Origin: Rhizobium sp.
Lineage (GTDB): Bacteria; Pseudomonadota; Gammaproteobacteria; Xanthomonadales; Xanthomonadaceae
Assembly: GCA_019459185.1 (NCBI GenBank)
Contig: JAIBEO010000200.1
Span: 1-64,000 of the forward strand
DNA: 64,000 nt
Direction of reading: 5' to 3'
In this document: piece by piece, positions 9,137-24,480 of the stretch
How the letters are laid out: every line of letters starts with the position of its first letter
Position numbering within the stretch: the stretch's first letter is position 1
Position numbers and translations under genes: made by a program
Notes under the pieces: generated by a model
What the model was told of the DNA's origin: nothing
Databases searched by the model: none
Seen by the model: only the letters and a program-made list of their open reading frames with translations

Positions 9137-9787
9137 TCAGGCCTCGTCGGCACCGACGCGTTCGGTTTCGGCCAGCGCGGCGGCCACCCACTCGCGCATG
9201 GCCGGGAGCGCGTGGATGGCGTCCACGTAGGCTTGCACCGTGGCGTCCATGGGCACGCCGTAGCCGCGGAAGCGCACGCACACCGGCGCGAACATGGCGT
9301 CGGCGATGCCGAAGTCGCCGAACAGGTAGTCGCCCTGCCCGGTCGCGGCGCCGCGCAGTTCGCGCCACAGCGCCTGCACGCGGTCGATGTCGCGCTGGGC
9401 GGCGGCGTCCCAGTGGCGTTCGCGCGGCACGCGGCGCACGTTCATGGGCAGCTGGCCACGCAGCGCGCCGAAGCCCGAGTGCATTTCCGCCGCCGCGCAG
9501 CGCGCCAGCGCGCGCCGGGCCGGGTCGGCCGGCCAGCCGCGGCCGTCGAGCCAGCGCTCGTTGGCGTATTCGCAGATCGCCAGCGAATCCCACACCGCCA
9601 GCGCGCCGTCGCGCAGCGCCGGCACGCGCCCGGTGGGCGACCACTGCCAGACCTTCTCGTGGAACTCGGGCGTGTCCAGCGGCAGCCGCACTTCGTCGAA
9701 GGGCACGCCGAAATGGCGCAGCAGCAGCCAGGGCCGCAGCGACCAGGAGGAGTAGTTCTTGTTGCCGATGACGAGCGTGATTGCCAT
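9137..9787 (-). CDS. Glutathione S-transferase family protein
   Basis: 216 residues. The N-terminal thioredoxin-like domain ([20 protein letters not shown]) carries the Ser-rich catalytic region typical of bacterial GSTs that begin with this sequence; [12 protein letters not shown] (cis-Pro) and [11 protein letters not shown] bind glutathione. The C-terminal helical domain includes [14 protein letters not shown]. Substrate is unknown. It lies between a membrane sensor gene and apt on the same strand. Confidence 0.88.
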   Translation of the reverse strand: MAITLVIGNKNYSSWSLRPWLLLRHFGVPFDEVRLPLDTPEFHEKVWQWSPTGRVPALRDGALAVWDSLAICEYANERWLDGRGWPADPARRALARCAAAEMHSGFGALRGQLPMNVRRVPRERHWDAAAQRDIDRVQALWRELRGAATGQGDYLFGDFGIADAMFAPVCVRFRGYGVPMDATVQAYVDAIHALPAMREWVAAALAETERVGADEA

Positions 9788-9796
9788 GTGTCCTTC

Positions 9797-12031
9797 TCAG
9801 CTGAAGATCTGGTTGCCGCCGTTCTTGGACGCCACCCGCGCGGCGTTGGCGGCACGCGCCACCAGGCCCGGCACGTCGCGCTCGTCCGGGCCGGCCTGGG
9901 CGATGCCGACGCTGATCGACAGCATCGGCGCGATGCGCGGGTCCACCACCATGTGCGAAATGGCCTCGCGCAGGCGGTCGGCGTATTCGCGCGCCTGCAG
10001 CAGCTTCTTGCCCGGGGCCAGCACCATGAAACCCTCGGGGCCGCTGCGGCCGATCAGGTCGCCGTGGCTCATCTCCTCGCGCAGCATGGTGGCTACCGGC
10101 CGCATCGCGGCCACCGCCGCCACTTCGCCGCCGGCTTCGCGCAACGAGGGCAGCTGGTCCACCACCACGTAGAGCAGGCAGAACGGCGATTGCTTCAGGC
10201 GCGCGATGTCCATCATCTGCTGCAGGCGCCCGCGCAGCGGCTCCTCGCGGAACACGCCGGTGCCCGGGTCGGCTTCGGCCTGGCGCTGGGCGCTGACCGT
10301 GCCCGAGGCTTCCTCGCCCGCCACCACGGCCACGGCGGCGAACTCGGCGCACAGCGCCAGTTCGGAATCACTGTAGGTAACGCCGTCGGGGCGTTCCACC
10401 AGCAGCGCGCCCCAGCCCGGCTTCGGGATGGGCAGCGGGATCACGGCCAGCTGCACCTTCTCCAGCGGGCCCTCGGGGCCGTCGAAATCCATGCCCACCT
10501 GCTGCGGCGCCTTGAGCTTGCTGAGGTTGCGCAGCAGCGTGGTGCGGTCGCGCAGCAGGTCGCGGAAGCGCGGTTCGGCCGACTTGGGTTCGACCTGCAG
10601 CAGCTCCTCGCCGTCGGCGTGCTCACCCACGACCGCCGACGAATCCTGCGGCAGCACCGCCTTCAGGCCGTCGAGCAGGCGTCGGTAGGCGATCCAGGAC
10701 ACGTCGTCGTCGTCGGCGTGTTCGAGGCCATGCTGCAGGCTCTTGATGAGCTTCTCGCGCGCGGCGCTGATCTTTTCCTCGGTGCTGGGCTCCGGCGGCG
10801 TCGCGCGGCGCTGGATGGCCCAGCGCTGCAGGCGGGCGCGCACCCAGGGCAAGGCCAGGTACTGCACCATCACCACCGCCAGCAGCAGCTGCCAGGCGTG
10901 CAGCGTCCACCAGTTCGCCGCCAGCACCTGGTGGTCGGCCAGCACGCGCACCAGCACCGCGCCGCCCATGGCCAGCAGGGTGAGCAGCGGCGCCCAGCGC
11001 GTGCTGCGCGAATCGAGCACCAGCATGAACAGGCAGGCCACCAGGGCCACCGGGTAGCTGAACCAGGCGACCCACTGCAGCGTGGTGGCCGTCGCCGCCG
11101 GCAGCGTGAGCGCGAACAGCGCACCGGCCACCAGCACCCAGCCCAGGCCGCGCATCCAGCCCACCAGCTGCGGCGCCGACTTGGCCAGGCCGCTGTAGTG
11201 GCGCGTGGCCAGCACCACCGGGCCGGCGCCGAGCAGGAACAGCGCCTGCGGCACGATCGCGCCCAGGCCCGACAGCAGCGCCACCTCGGGCAGCGAATAC
11301 AGGTGGCCGTTGATGCCCAGGCAGGCCAGCCAGGCGCAGAAGGCCGCGCCGCCCACCGACAGCGCACCGGCGCGGGCGTCCTCGGCGTGGCGCACCAGCG
11401 ACAGCACCGCCACCAGCAGGAACAGCAGGTAGGTCACCCGGAACCAGAAGCGCGCACTGCTGTTCTCGGCGCTTGCCGCCTCGACGTCGCGCAGGCGCAC
11501 GTGCAAGCCGCCCATCACCTGACCTTCCAGCTCCAGGTAGAGCTCGGTGGGACCCGCGGTGCCCTCGGGCAGGGGCAGCTCGAAGGTGGCCGGCCAGGGC
11601 GCGCGCTCGCTGGTGCGGCGGAAGAAGCCGTCGCGTGCCACCACGTCACCGGGCGGATGCAGGCGCAGGCGCAGCTGGTCGAGCGGCACGCGCACCACGC
11701 CCAGGCGCCACTGGCGACCGTCGGCGGGCAGCTCGGTGCGGATGCGGACCCAGAGCACGTGGCCGTCGCGGGCCGTGAACGGGAAGCCCGGCGTCAGCAC
11801 GGGCGTGAAGCCGGGCTGGGCGCGGCCACTGAGGATGTCGTCGAGGGTGGTGAGGACCGGCGTCTCCATCACCGCCAGGTCGAGCACCGGCTCGCTGGCC
11901 GCTTCGGCGGCCGGTGCCTGGGCCCGCGCGGGCGGGCCGGCAAGCAAGAACGCGGCGGCCAGGACGATGGCGCCGATACCCGTGGTCAAGGCCCATGCGG
12001 TTCGCAAGCGCCACTCTCCCCGTTTGTGCAT
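9797..12031 (-). CDS. 7TM (7TMR-DISM-like) sensor protein with a degenerate GGDEF domain
   Basis: 744 residues: a signal peptide (to about 38), an extracellular beta-rich sensor region resembling 7TMR-DISMED2 (about 60-190), about seven membrane helices (about 200-400), a cytoplasmic GAF-like linker (about 430-580) and a C-terminal GGDEF-fold domain. The catalytic GG[D/E]EF signature is replaced by SGPEGF (IGRSGPEGFMVLAP), so diguanylate cyclase activity is unlikely. The fold is kept, for instance LSISVGIAQA. It probably acts as a receptor or protein-interaction module. It is divergent from glnS and precedes the GST gene on the same strand. Confidence 0.8.
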   Translation of the reverse strand: MHKRGEWRLRTAWALTTGIGAIVLAAAFLLAGPPARAQAPAAEAASEPVLDLAVMETPVLTTLDDILSGRAQPGFTPVLTPGFPFTARDGHVLWVRIRTELPADGRQWRLGVVRVPLDQLRLRLHPPGDVVARDGFFRRTSERAPWPATFELPLPEGTAGPTELYLELEGQVMGGLHVRLRDVEAASAENSSARFWFRVTYLLFLLVAVLSLVRHAEDARAGALSVGGAAFCAWLACLGINGHLYSLPEVALLSGLGAIVPQALFLLGAGPVVLATRHYSGLAKSAPQLVGWMRGLGWVLVAGALFALTLPAATATTLQWVAWFSYPVALVACLFMLVLDSRSTRWAPLLTLLAMGGAVLVRVLADHQVLAANWWTLHAWQLLLAVVMVQYLALPWVRARLQRWAIQRRATPPEPSTEEKISAAREKLIKSLQHGLEHADDDDVSWIAYRRLLDGLKAVLPQDSSAVVGEHADGEELLQVEPKSAEPRFRDLLRDRTTLLRNLSKLKAPQQVGMDFDGPEGPLEKVQLAVIPLPIPKPGWGALLVERPDGVTYSDSELALCAEFAAVAVVAGEEASGTVSAQRQAEADPGTGVFREEPLRGRLQQMMDIARLKQSPFCLLYVVVDQLPSLREAGGEVAAVAAMRPVATMLREEMSHGDLIGRSGPEGFMVLAPGKKLLQAREYADRLREAISHMVVDPRIAPMLSISVGIAQAGPDERDVPGLVARAANAARVASKNGGNQIFS

Positions 12032-12142
12032 GCAGCCCCCTGCCCGGCGATTCTAACCCCGGCCGCGGCCGGGAATCAGCCGGGGCCGCGCCGGCGCGCC
12101 GAGCCGGTAAACTAGCGGCCTTCCCACGCCCCATCCGGACGC

Positions 12143-13878
<1,736 letters not shown>

Positions 13879-13882
<4 letters not shown>

Positions 13883-14544
13883 GCGAAGCGGCCTCGCGCC
13901 CCCGCTGGCCCTGGCCGCTGGCCTTGCTGGCGTTCGCCGCCATCGGCGCGCTGTGGTTGGTGCCGGGGTTGTCATTTCCCTGGCGCGGCGGGCTGGTGGC
14001 GCTGGCGGTGCTTGCGGCCACCTTCGCCGAATACCGCAGCCTGCGGCCGTTGGGCCTCGCCTGGCCCTGGCCGCGGCACACGCTGGCCTGGATGCTCGGT
14101 GCCTTCGTCGTGCTTGAGCTGGTGATGGACCTGCTGGTGCAGCCCGGCATCGCCGCCGCCACCGGCGAGCCCACCGACTACTCCGCGTTCGCCGCGCTGC
14201 AGGGCAACACGCCCACCACGCTGCGTTACCTCGCCGGCATGTGGCTCAGCGCCGCGCTGGCCGAGGAGCTGTACTACCGCGGCCAGGTCTTCCTGCTCGC
14301 CGACCGCCTGCCCACGGCCGCGCGCACGCCGGTGGCCGTGCTCGCGGGCGCCGCGCTGTTCGCCGCGCCGCATGCCTACCAGGGGGTTTCGGGGCTGCTG
14401 GTGACCTTCGCCTTCGGCCTGGCCTTCGCCGGCGTGTTCGTGCTCTCGCGTCGCAACCTGTGGGTCACCATCGGCGCGCACGGGCTGGTGGATACGCTTT
14501 TCCTGCTGCTGGCGTACACGGGCGGCCTTTCCTGGTACGCCTGA
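13879..14544 (+). CDS. CPBP family intramembrane metalloprotease (Abi/CAAX-like)
   Basis: 221 residues starting at the ATG that overlaps the glnS stop. Several hydrophobic helices carry the glutamate protease signature [12 protein letters not shown] (EExxxR) and the later PHAYQG and GAHGLVD histidine motifs. Family members cleave prenylated or leaderless peptides; the substrate here is unknown. It is coupled to glnS but need not be related in function. Confidence 0.85.
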
Positions 14545-14555
14545 CGGTGACACCG

Positions 14556-15110
14556 ATGATCTATGCCCAGCTCCACCTCACCCTGCCCGCCTGGATCCAC
14601 GACGAAGTGGACGCCAGCCGCAGCTACCCGGGCACCGAAGAAAAGGTGGCACTGGCGATCCAGCTCTCCCGCCGCAACGTCGACCACCGCAGCGGCGGCC
14701 CCTTCGGCGCGGCCGTGTTCAGCGGCGACCGCCTGGTGGGCGTGGGCGTGAACCGCGTGGTGCCGCACAACTGCTCGGCCGCGCACGCCGAGGTGATGGC
14801 CCTGGCCACCAGCCAGCAGCGGTTGCAGAGCTACCGCCTGAACCAGGCCGGCGAACGCATCACCCTGGCCACCTCGGCCCAGCCGTGTTCGATGTGTTAC
14901 GGCGCGGTGGTGTGGGCCGGCATCGACGAACTGCTCGTCGCCGCCCGCGCCGACGACGTGCAGGACCTGGCCGGCTTCGACGAAGGCCCGCTGCCCGCCG
15001 ACTGGAAGGGCGAACTGGAAAAACGCGGCATCGCCGTGCACACCGACCTGATGCGGGACCACGCGCGCGACGTGCTGCGCGACTACGGGGAGAGCGGCAT
15101 TGTCTACTGA
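14556..15110 (+). CDS. Nucleoside/guanine deaminase family protein
   Basis: Zinc-dependent deaminase of 184 residues. The zinc site and catalytic glutamate are in AAHAEVMAL (HAE), and the second zinc motif in AQPCSMCYGAVVW (PCxxC). RSGGPFGAAV matches guanine/nucleoside deaminases rather than TadA tRNA deaminases. The ATG at 14556 is preferred; an in-frame GTG at 14547 is possible. It overlaps rlmM by 11 bp. Confidence 0.85.
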   Translation: MIYAQLHLTLPAWIHDEVDASRSYPGTEEKVALAIQLSRRNVDHRSGGPFGAAVFSGDRLVGVGVNRVVPHNCSAAHAEVMALATSQQRLQSYRLNQAGERITLATSAQPCSMCYGAVVWAGIDELLVAARADDVQDLAGFDEGPLPADWKGELEKRGIAVHTDLMRDHARDVLRDYGESGIVY

Positions 15111-16146
15111 GGGCCTGCTGGCCTACTGCCGCCCGGGCTTCGAGCCCGAACTCGCCGCCGAGCTGGGCGAACGCGCCGCCGCCGCGGGTTTCCACGGCTA
15201 CGCGCGCGCCGAGCGCAACACCGGCTACGTGCAGTTCCTGGGCGTCGAGGACGGCGCCGCGCTGGCGCGCGCCCTGCCCTGGTCCACGCTCATCTTCGCG
15301 CGCCAGAAGCTGCGCCTGTTCGCCGACCTCCCCGGCCTGGACCCGAAGGACCGCATCGCCCCGATCATGGACGCGCTCGGCGGCCGCGGCCGCCACGGCG
15401 AGGTCTGGGTGGAGCACCCGGATTCCGACGAAGGCAAACAGCTGGCCGGCCTGGCCCGCGCGCTGGGCAATGCCCTGCGCCCGGCGCTGCGCCAGCGTGG
15501 CCTGGTGACCGACAAGGACGACCCGCGCCTGCCGCGCCTGCACGTGCTGCTGCTGGCCGGCAACCACGCCCTGCTGGGCAGCGCCGACCCCAAGGACGCC
15601 TCGCCCTGGCCACTGGGCGTGCCGCGCCTACGCGCGCACGCCGACGCGCCCAGCCGCTCCGCGCTCAAGCTCGAGGAGGCGCTGATGTGCCTGCTCACGC
15701 CCAAGGAGCGCGAGGAATTCCTGCAGCCCGGCATGAACGCCGCCGACCTCGGCGCCGCGCCGGGCGGCTGGAGCTGGGTGCTGGCGCGCCGGCACATCCG
15801 CGTGGCCGCCATCGACAACGGCCCGCTGGCCCAGAGCGCGCTCGACACCGGCGTGATCGAACACATCCGCGCCGACGGCTTCCGCTGGCAGCCGCTCAAG
15901 CCGCTGGACTGGATGGTCTGCGACATGGTCGAGTCACCGGCCAAGGTGGCCGACCGCATGGCCACCTGGTTCCGCGAAGGCTGGTGCAAGCGCGCCATCT
16001 TCAACCTCAAGCTGCCGATGAAGAAGCGCTGGGACGAGACCCGCGACTGCCTGCAGCACTTCGTCGACCACGCCGGCCGGCCGCTCACGCTGCGCGCCAA
16101 GCAGCTCTACCACGACCGCGAGGAAATCACGGTCTATGCGGGCTAG
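15100..16146 (+). CDS. rlmM: 23S rRNA C2498 2'-O-ribose methyltransferase RlmM
   Basis: 348 residues. The N-terminal THUMP-like region is followed by an RrmJ-type SAM domain with AADLGAAPGGWSWVLARR and the K-D-K-E type catalytic residues (DWMVCDMVESP, FNLKLPMKKRWDE). It starts at TTG (15100), supported by a GGGGAG Shine-Dalgarno 8 nt upstream inside the preceding gene. Overlaps on both sides suggest a coupled deaminase-rlmM-EF-hand transcript. Confidence 0.95.
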   Translation: MSTEGLLAYCRPGFEPELAAELGERAAAAGFHGYARAERNTGYVQFLGVEDGAALARALPWSTLIFARQKLRLFADLPGLDPKDRIAPIMDALGGRGRHGEVWVEHPDSDEGKQLAGLARALGNALRPALRQRGLVTDKDDPRLPRLHVLLLAGNHALLGSADPKDASPWPLGVPRLRAHADAPSRSALKLEEALMCLLTPKEREEFLQPGMNAADLGAAPGGWSWVLARRHIRVAAIDNGPLAQSALDTGVIEHIRADGFRWQPLKPLDWMVCDMVESPAKVADRMATWFREGWCKRAIFNLKLPMKKRWDETRDCLQHFVDHAGRPLTLRAKQLYHDREEITVYAG

Positions 16147-16456
16147 CCTGCTCGCGCTGCTGCTGGCCCCGGGCCTAGCGGCGGCGCAAGCCGGCGATTA
16201 TTTCGCGCGCGTCGACCTGGACGGCGACGGCCGCGTGTCGCGGCATGAATTCCTCGAGCGCATGAGCTTCGCGTTCCGGCAGATGGACACGAACGGCAAC
16301 GACGTGCTCGAACCCGGCGAGCAGCACCTGCCCGACGCCGACACCCTCACCCTGGCCCAGCACCACGAGCGCTTCGGCGCGCAGTTCAGCCGCCAGGACG
16401 CCGACGGCGACGGCTACCTCAGCCGCGCCGAGCTGCTCGCCCCGCCCCGTCGATAG
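16136..16456 (+). CDS. Exported EF-hand calcium-binding protein
   Basis: 106 residues. A signal peptide (LLALLLAPGLAAAQA) precedes three EF-hand loops: DLDGDGRVSRHEF, DTNGNDVLEPGE and DADGDGYLSRAEL, each with the acidic 1-3-5-12 pattern. It is probably a periplasmic calcium binder. The ATG lies inside the 3' end of rlmM in another frame. Confidence 0.8.
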   Translation: MRASLLALLLAPGLAAAQAGDYFARVDLDGDGRVSRHEFLERMSFAFRQMDTNGNDVLEPGEQHLPDADTLTLAQHHERFGAQFSRQDADGDGYLSRAELLAPPRR

Positions 16457-16461
16457 GTTTT

Positions 16462-16478
16462 TGTAGGATCGGCTTCAG
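16462..16478. repeat. REP half-sequence at the MAPEG stop codon
   Basis: tgtaggatcggcttcag resembles one arm of the REP element seen in full at 42561-42634. On the minus strand, its TGA is the stop codon of the MAPEG gene. Confidence 0.6.
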
Positions 16479-16870
16479 GCGGCGAGCAGGGGCTGGAGGT
16501 AGCCGATGATGGCGAACACCGCCATGGCCACCATCAGCAGCAGCGTCAGCAGCGTGCCCAGGAAACGGCCCGGGCTGCTGCCCGCACTGCGGCTCAGGCC
16601 CCAGGCGTGCAGCAGGCGCGACACCAGCAGGGTGGCGCCGAAGCCGTGGATGGCCGCGTCGGGATAGCCGTTGAGCTCCATGCCGCCGAGCAGCAGCAGC
16701 GCCAGCGGCAGGTATTCCACCGCGTTGGCATGCGCGCGCACGCGGCGGTTGAGTTCGCCGTGGCCGCCGTCGCCCAGACCCACCTTGAACTTCACCCGGT
16801 AAGCCATGACGCGACCCGCGAGGAACAGGACCAGCAGGGTGCAGAGCGCGGCATAGAACAGGGTGATCAC
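16475..16870 (-). CDS. MAPEG family membrane protein
   Basis: 131 residues with four predicted membrane helices and the MAPEG hallmark RVRAHANAVEYLPLALLLL. The family includes eicosanoid and glutathione-metabolising membrane enzymes; bacterial substrates are mostly unknown. Its stop codon lies in a REP half-sequence. It is nine bases downstream of the PhoX-like gene on the same strand. Confidence 0.88.
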   Translation of the reverse strand: MITLFYAALCTLLVLFLAGRVMAYRVKFKVGLGDGGHGELNRRVRAHANAVEYLPLALLLLGGMELNGYPDAAIHGFGATLLVSRLLHAWGLSRSAGSSPGRFLGTLLTLLLMVAMAVFAIIGYLQPLLAA

Positions 16871-16879
16871 GGGTCGTCC

Positions 16880-18286
16880 TCAGATGAGGCCGGGTTTCCA
16901 GGGGCCAGTGATGGCCACGGTGAAACCCGGCTCGTAGATGTTGGCGAACAGCCATTTTCCGTCGGGCGAGAAGCAGGCGCCAGCCCACTCTTCCTCGCGG
17001 AAATCGCCGTCGAAGCCGCGGAAGCCGTCGAGCACCACGTTGTTGCGGCAGAATTCGAACAGCCCGCCGCCGCCGGTCATGCCGTACAGGCGCTGCACCG
17101 GCTGCTCGGAATCCTCGCAGATCACCAGACCGCCGCGCGGGCTGAGGATGATGTTGTCGGGGTAGTCGAGCACTTCGCGCGAGGATGATTCGAACACCAG
17201 CTCCAGCGTCTCTTCGCCCGGGCGGTAGGACCAGAGCTGGCCGCAGCCGGCGTTGCCGCCGCTGGTGGAAGTGAAGAACACGCGGCCGTCGCCGACGATC
17301 ACGCCTTCGAGCCGCGTGAACAGCGAGGCGCCGTTGGCCACGCCCTGGCGCGACAGCCCGGCCGGGCCACCCTGCGAATCGCGGCCCCTCTCCGGAAACT
17401 CGATGTCCACCCAGCGCACCTTGAACACCTCGCCCATCCGGCGCCCGGTGCGCAGGTCGGGCACGCCCACCGCCTGCAGCATCTGCAGCCGGCCGCCGCG
17501 AATCAGTTCGCCCGGCTTCGCCGGCAGGAATCGGTAGAAACCCGCTTCCGGCTCGTGGTCCTCGGTGAGGTAGACGGTGCCGGTGGCAGGATCCACCGAG
17601 GCCGCCTCGTGCTTCATCTGGCCCAGACCGACCAGCGGCTCCGGCTTCGCCAGGCCGTGGGCGGGCACTTCGAAGACGAAGCCGTGGCTGCGCGCCAGGT
17701 TGCGGAAGGCGTTGTCTTCGAAACGCACGCGTTCGCCGGCGTCGGAGACGATTTCCTCGCACGACAGCCAGGTGCCCCAGGGCGTGGCGCCGCCGGCGCA
17801 GTTCACCAGCGTGCCCGAAAGCGAAGGCCGGGCCTCGACCAGTTCACCGCGGGCGGTATCGAAGCGCAGCGTGACGGTACCGCCGGCGCAGTCGGGGTCG
17901 TAGGTGGCTTCGGCCGGCGCGAAGCTGCCGACCTGCTGGTACTTCACTTCGTGGTTGCGCACCAGGGTGATCACGCTGCCTTCGGCGCCCACCACGCCCA
18001 TGCCGTCGTGTTTGCCCGGGCAGGGCCGGCCGTCGGACAGCGCCTCGCTTTCCCAACCGAAGCTGGTGTAGCTGAAACCCTGCGGCAGCTGCAGCAGCGG
18101 CAACCCGGTGGCCAGGTCCTTCACCGGCGCCAGCGGGCCGTAACCCGGGTGAACCAGGTTCGTGTGGCCGGCCTGCGCCAGCAGCCTGCCCACCGGGCTC
18201 AGTCCCAGCGCGGCGGCACCGAGGCCAAGGCTGCCCTGCAGCAGGCGGCGGCGGGAGATCAACGGCGTGCTTTCGTGGAAACTCAT
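16880..18286 (-). CDS. PhoX-like (DUF839) Tat-exported protein
   Basis: 468 residues from MSFHESTPLISRRRLLQ, a twin-arginine signal (SRRRLLQGSLGLGAAAL); the upstream ATG adds six residues. The body is a beta-propeller-like DUF839 protein related to calcium-dependent alkaline phosphatase PhoX, with GYGPLAPVKD, GGATPWGTWLSCEE and YLTEDHEPEAGFYRFLP. It is probably a periplasmic phosphatase or related enzyme, but activity is not proven by sequence alone. Confidence 0.85.
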   Translation of the reverse strand: MSFHESTPLISRRRLLQGSLGLGAAALGLSPVGRLLAQAGHTNLVHPGYGPLAPVKDLATGLPLLQLPQGFSYTSFGWESEALSDGRPCPGKHDGMGVVGAEGSVITLVRNHEVKYQQVGSFAPAEATYDPDCAGGTVTLRFDTARGELVEARPSLSGTLVNCAGGATPWGTWLSCEEIVSDAGERVRFEDNAFRNLARSHGFVFEVPAHGLAKPEPLVGLGQMKHEAASVDPATGTVYLTEDHEPEAGFYRFLPAKPGELIRGGRLQMLQAVGVPDLRTGRRMGEVFKVRWVDIEFPERGRDSQGGPAGLSRQGVANGASLFTRLEGVIVGDGRVFFTSTSGGNAGCGQLWSYRPGEETLELVFESSSREVLDYPDNIILSPRGGLVICEDSEQPVQRLYGMTGGGGLFEFCRNNVVLDGFRGFDGDFREEEWAGACFSPDGKWLFANIYEPGFTVAITGPWKPGLI

Positions 18287-18335
18287 GATCCAGCGACCCG
18301 GCAATGACGACCCCTGATTACATCAGACGCGTGTC

Positions 18336-18764
18336 TCATTCCCGTGACGGCTCGGCGTCCGGCAGGCTGATGGCGGTGGCGACGATGCGCAGTTCGCGCG
18401 CGGCCGGGGCCCTGGCGCCGTCGTCCTCGACCAGGTGGCGGGCGTGTTCCTCGCTGATCGGCTCCACTTCCAGCACGCCGTAGGCGACGGCCGGGCCGCT
18501 GGCGTCCCTGGGCACGGCGAAACTTTCGCCCTTGGCCATTACCCGGGCGCTGTGGCCGTCCTGCTCCATCACCACCCAGCAGCCCTTCTTCTGGCAGACC
18601 TCGGTGATGCGGCCGCTGAACTTGCCGGGCTTGCCGGCGTATTCGCCCGGGTTTGCGGCGGTGGTGGCGATGGCCACGGCCTCGCCTTCCGGCATGGGCT
18701 CGCCGTAGTTGGCGGCGATGGCCACCGGGCTCAGGAACAGCAGGGTCGGAAGCAGCAGGCGCAT
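18336..18764 (-). CDS. DUF4920 domain exported protein
   Basis: 142 residues with a signal peptide (MRLLLPTLLFLSPVAIA). The core GRITEVCQKKGCWVVM and a Gly-rich middle (PGEYAGKPGKFSG) match DUF4920, an OB-fold-like family of unknown role. It follows an MBL-fold hydrolase on the same strand. Confidence 0.78.
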   Translation of the reverse strand: MRLLLPTLLFLSPVAIAANYGEPMPEGEAVAIATTAANPGEYAGKPGKFSGRITEVCQKKGCWVVMEQDGHSARVMAKGESFAVPRDASGPAVAYGVLEVEPISEEHARHLVEDDGARAPAARELRIVATAISLPDAEPSRE

Positions 18765-18776
18765 CGTCTCGGGTCC

Positions 18777-19667
18777 TCAGGCGGCCAGGGAGCGGGCCGC
18801 CAGCGCGGCGACCTCGTGGGTGGTGGTGAACTTGCCTTTTGCGTCCCTGGCCAGCTGGGCCAGGGCGCAGCCGGGATCGTGGGTGAAGTACAGGTGCACG
18901 TTGCGCGCCAGCTTGTCTTCCAGGAAGGCGCGCTTTTCGTCGATGAGCATTTCCGGGAAACGGTCGTAACCCATGGTGATGGGCACGTGCACCCAGGGCC
19001 GACCGGGGATCAGGTCGGCGCAGAACACCAGGCCGCCGTGCGCTTGGCCGTCGGCAGCCGGTGCGCCGCAGATTTCGGCGAGCATCAGGCCGGGCGTGTG
19101 GCCCTGGCTGAAGTGGAAACGCACGCTGTCGCCCAGCGCCGCGCAATGTTCGCCCGACACCAGTTCCAGCCGGCCGCTGGCTTCGAGCAGGCCGGTGAGT
19201 TCCGGGATGAAACTGGCGCGGTCGCGCGGGTGCGGGTTGAGCGCGCGCTGCCAGTGTTCGGCGCCCACCACGAAAGTGGCATTCGGGAACAGCAGTTCGG
19301 GCGCGTGGCCTTCGCGCCAGGGCGCCAGCAGGCCGCCGGCATGGTCGAAGTGCAGGTGGCTGAGCACCACCACGTCCACGTCTTCGTGCGAGAAGCCGGC
19401 TTCGGCCAGCGAATCGAGCAGCACGTGCCGCTCCTCCACCACGCCGTAGCGCTCGCGCAGCTTCGGCTCGAAGAAGGCGCCGATGCCGGTTTCGAACAGC
19501 ACGGTCTTGCCCTTGAGCGGGCTGGCCAGCAGCGCACGGCAGGCCAGGTCGATGCGGTTGGCGTCGTCGGGCGGCGACCACTGCGCCCACATCGCGCGCG
19601 GGGCGTTGCCGAACATCGCGCCGCCGTCGAGGCGCTGCGAGTTGCCGAGGATGGACCAGAGTTTCAT
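18777..19667 (-). CDS. Metallo-beta-lactamase fold hydrolase
   Basis: 296 residues. The zinc motif HLHFDHAGG, a preceding VVVLS strand, the downstream HTPG motif and a later Asp (FCADLIPG) form the MBL dinuclear site. The N-terminal [18 protein letters not shown] resembles lactonase-like hydrolases that act on small exported or cytosolic esters. Substrate is unknown. It may be cotranscribed with ggt upstream (9-bp gap). Confidence 0.88.
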   Translation of the reverse strand: MKLWSILGNSQRLDGGAMFGNAPRAMWAQWSPPDDANRIDLACRALLASPLKGKTVLFETGIGAFFEPKLRERYGVVEERHVLLDSLAEAGFSHEDVDVVVLSHLHFDHAGGLLAPWREGHAPELLFPNATFVVGAEHWQRALNPHPRDRASFIPELTGLLEASGRLELVSGEHCAALGDSVRFHFSQGHTPGLMLAEICGAPAADGQAHGGLVFCADLIPGRPWVHVPITMGYDRFPEMLIDEKRAFLEDKLARNVHLYFTHDPGCALAQLARDAKGKFTTTHEVAALAARSLAA

Positions 19668-19676
19668 GGCGGACTC

Positions 19677-21373
<1,697 letters not shown>

Positions 21374-21377
<4 letters not shown>

Positions 21378-21634
21378 GCGGCGGATTGTCCTCGGGTGAG
21401 CGCGTGGTACTTGGCGAGCAGCTGCTCGCGCGTCTCCGGGTTGCCGGCATCGAGCTCGATGCACTCCACCGGGCAGACCACCACGCACTGGGGTTCGTCG
21501 AAATGACCCACGCACTCGGTGCACAGGTTCGGGTCGATTTCGTAGATGGTCTCGCCCTGGCTGATCGCGGTGTTCGGACAGGCCGGGGCACAGACGTCGC
21601 AGTTGATGCAGAGCTGGTTGATCAGCAGGGACAT
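21374..21634 (-). CDS. YfhL-type 2[4Fe-4S] ferredoxin
   Basis: 86 residues with two clusters of cysteines: CINCDVCAPACPN and CTECVGHFDEPQCVVVCP. The longer spacing in the second cluster marks the Alvin-type (YfhL/FdxA-like) ferredoxins. It is a low-potential electron carrier of unsettled physiological role. Its stop codon overlaps the ggt start. Confidence 0.92.
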
Positions 21635-21656
21635 GGGGGTCGTCCCGGCCGTGTGC

Positions 21657-21683
21657 GGGAACCCGCCGCTTGGGCGGGTTCCC
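21657..21683. terminator. Hairpin between lipoprotein and ferredoxin genes
   Basis: gggaacccgcc and ggcgggttccc form a perfect 11-bp stem with a 5-nt loop. No T-run follows on the minus strand. It may be a weak terminator or processing site for the lipoprotein transcript. Confidence 0.45.
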
Positions 21684-21695
21684 GGCGGGCCAGGC

Positions 21696-22202
21696 TTACT
21701 TGGCCTCGACGAAGATGTACTTGGCGCCGGCGGCTTCGACGGCGGCCTTCACGCGCTCGTTGTCGGCGGCGTTGCCGATGAACAGCACCTGCGACCCCTT
21801 GAGGGCGGTCGGCTCGGCGCCGGTGAAGGCGGTGACGATCAGGTCGGCCATCTTGGTGCTGTCCGGCGAACCGAAGGCCAGCATGTTGCCCGGCAGCACC
21901 GTGCGCTGCACGACGGCGGCGACGTTCTCCAGCTGGCGGTCGTACATGGTCTTGCCGTCCTGGTCACCCTCGGCCGGGGTGGCGGCGTTCATCGGCAGGT
22001 AGTACGGGAAGACGCGGTCGGTGACGCCGGCCTGGTTCTGGCCGACCACCTGGCCCAGGTATTCCTTCCAGGCCATGTCGTCGGAGCCGGCCGGGGCGAC
22101 CAGGGCGACGGGTTCGTTGGACGTGGCTTCCTCGGCCTTCTTGCAGCCGGAGAGCAGCAGGGCGGAGAGAAGCAGGGCGACGGGAGCGAGAGCGCGGGTC
22201 AT
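21696..22202 (-). CDS. Putative lipoprotein of unknown function
   Basis: 168 residues. The signal peptide ends in a lipobox (LLLSALLLSGC), so it is probably an outer- or inner-membrane lipoprotein. The mature part reads like a small Rossmann-type domain (GSQVLFIGNAADNERVKAAVEAAGAKYIFVE). The start is the ATG at 22202, well inside a longer shadow frame. I do not recognise a family name. Confidence 0.75.
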   Translation of the reverse strand: MTRALAPVALLLSALLLSGCKKAEEATSNEPVALVAPAGSDDMAWKEYLGQVVGQNQAGVTDRVFPYYLPMNAATPAEGDQDGKTMYDRQLENVAAVVQRTVLPGNMLAFGSPDSTKMADLIVTAFTGAEPTALKGSQVLFIGNAADNERVKAAVEAAGAKYIFVEAK

Positions 22203-22228
22203 GGCGGTACCTCTTTTGTGTGTTGGGC

Positions 22229-24480
<2,252 letters not shown>

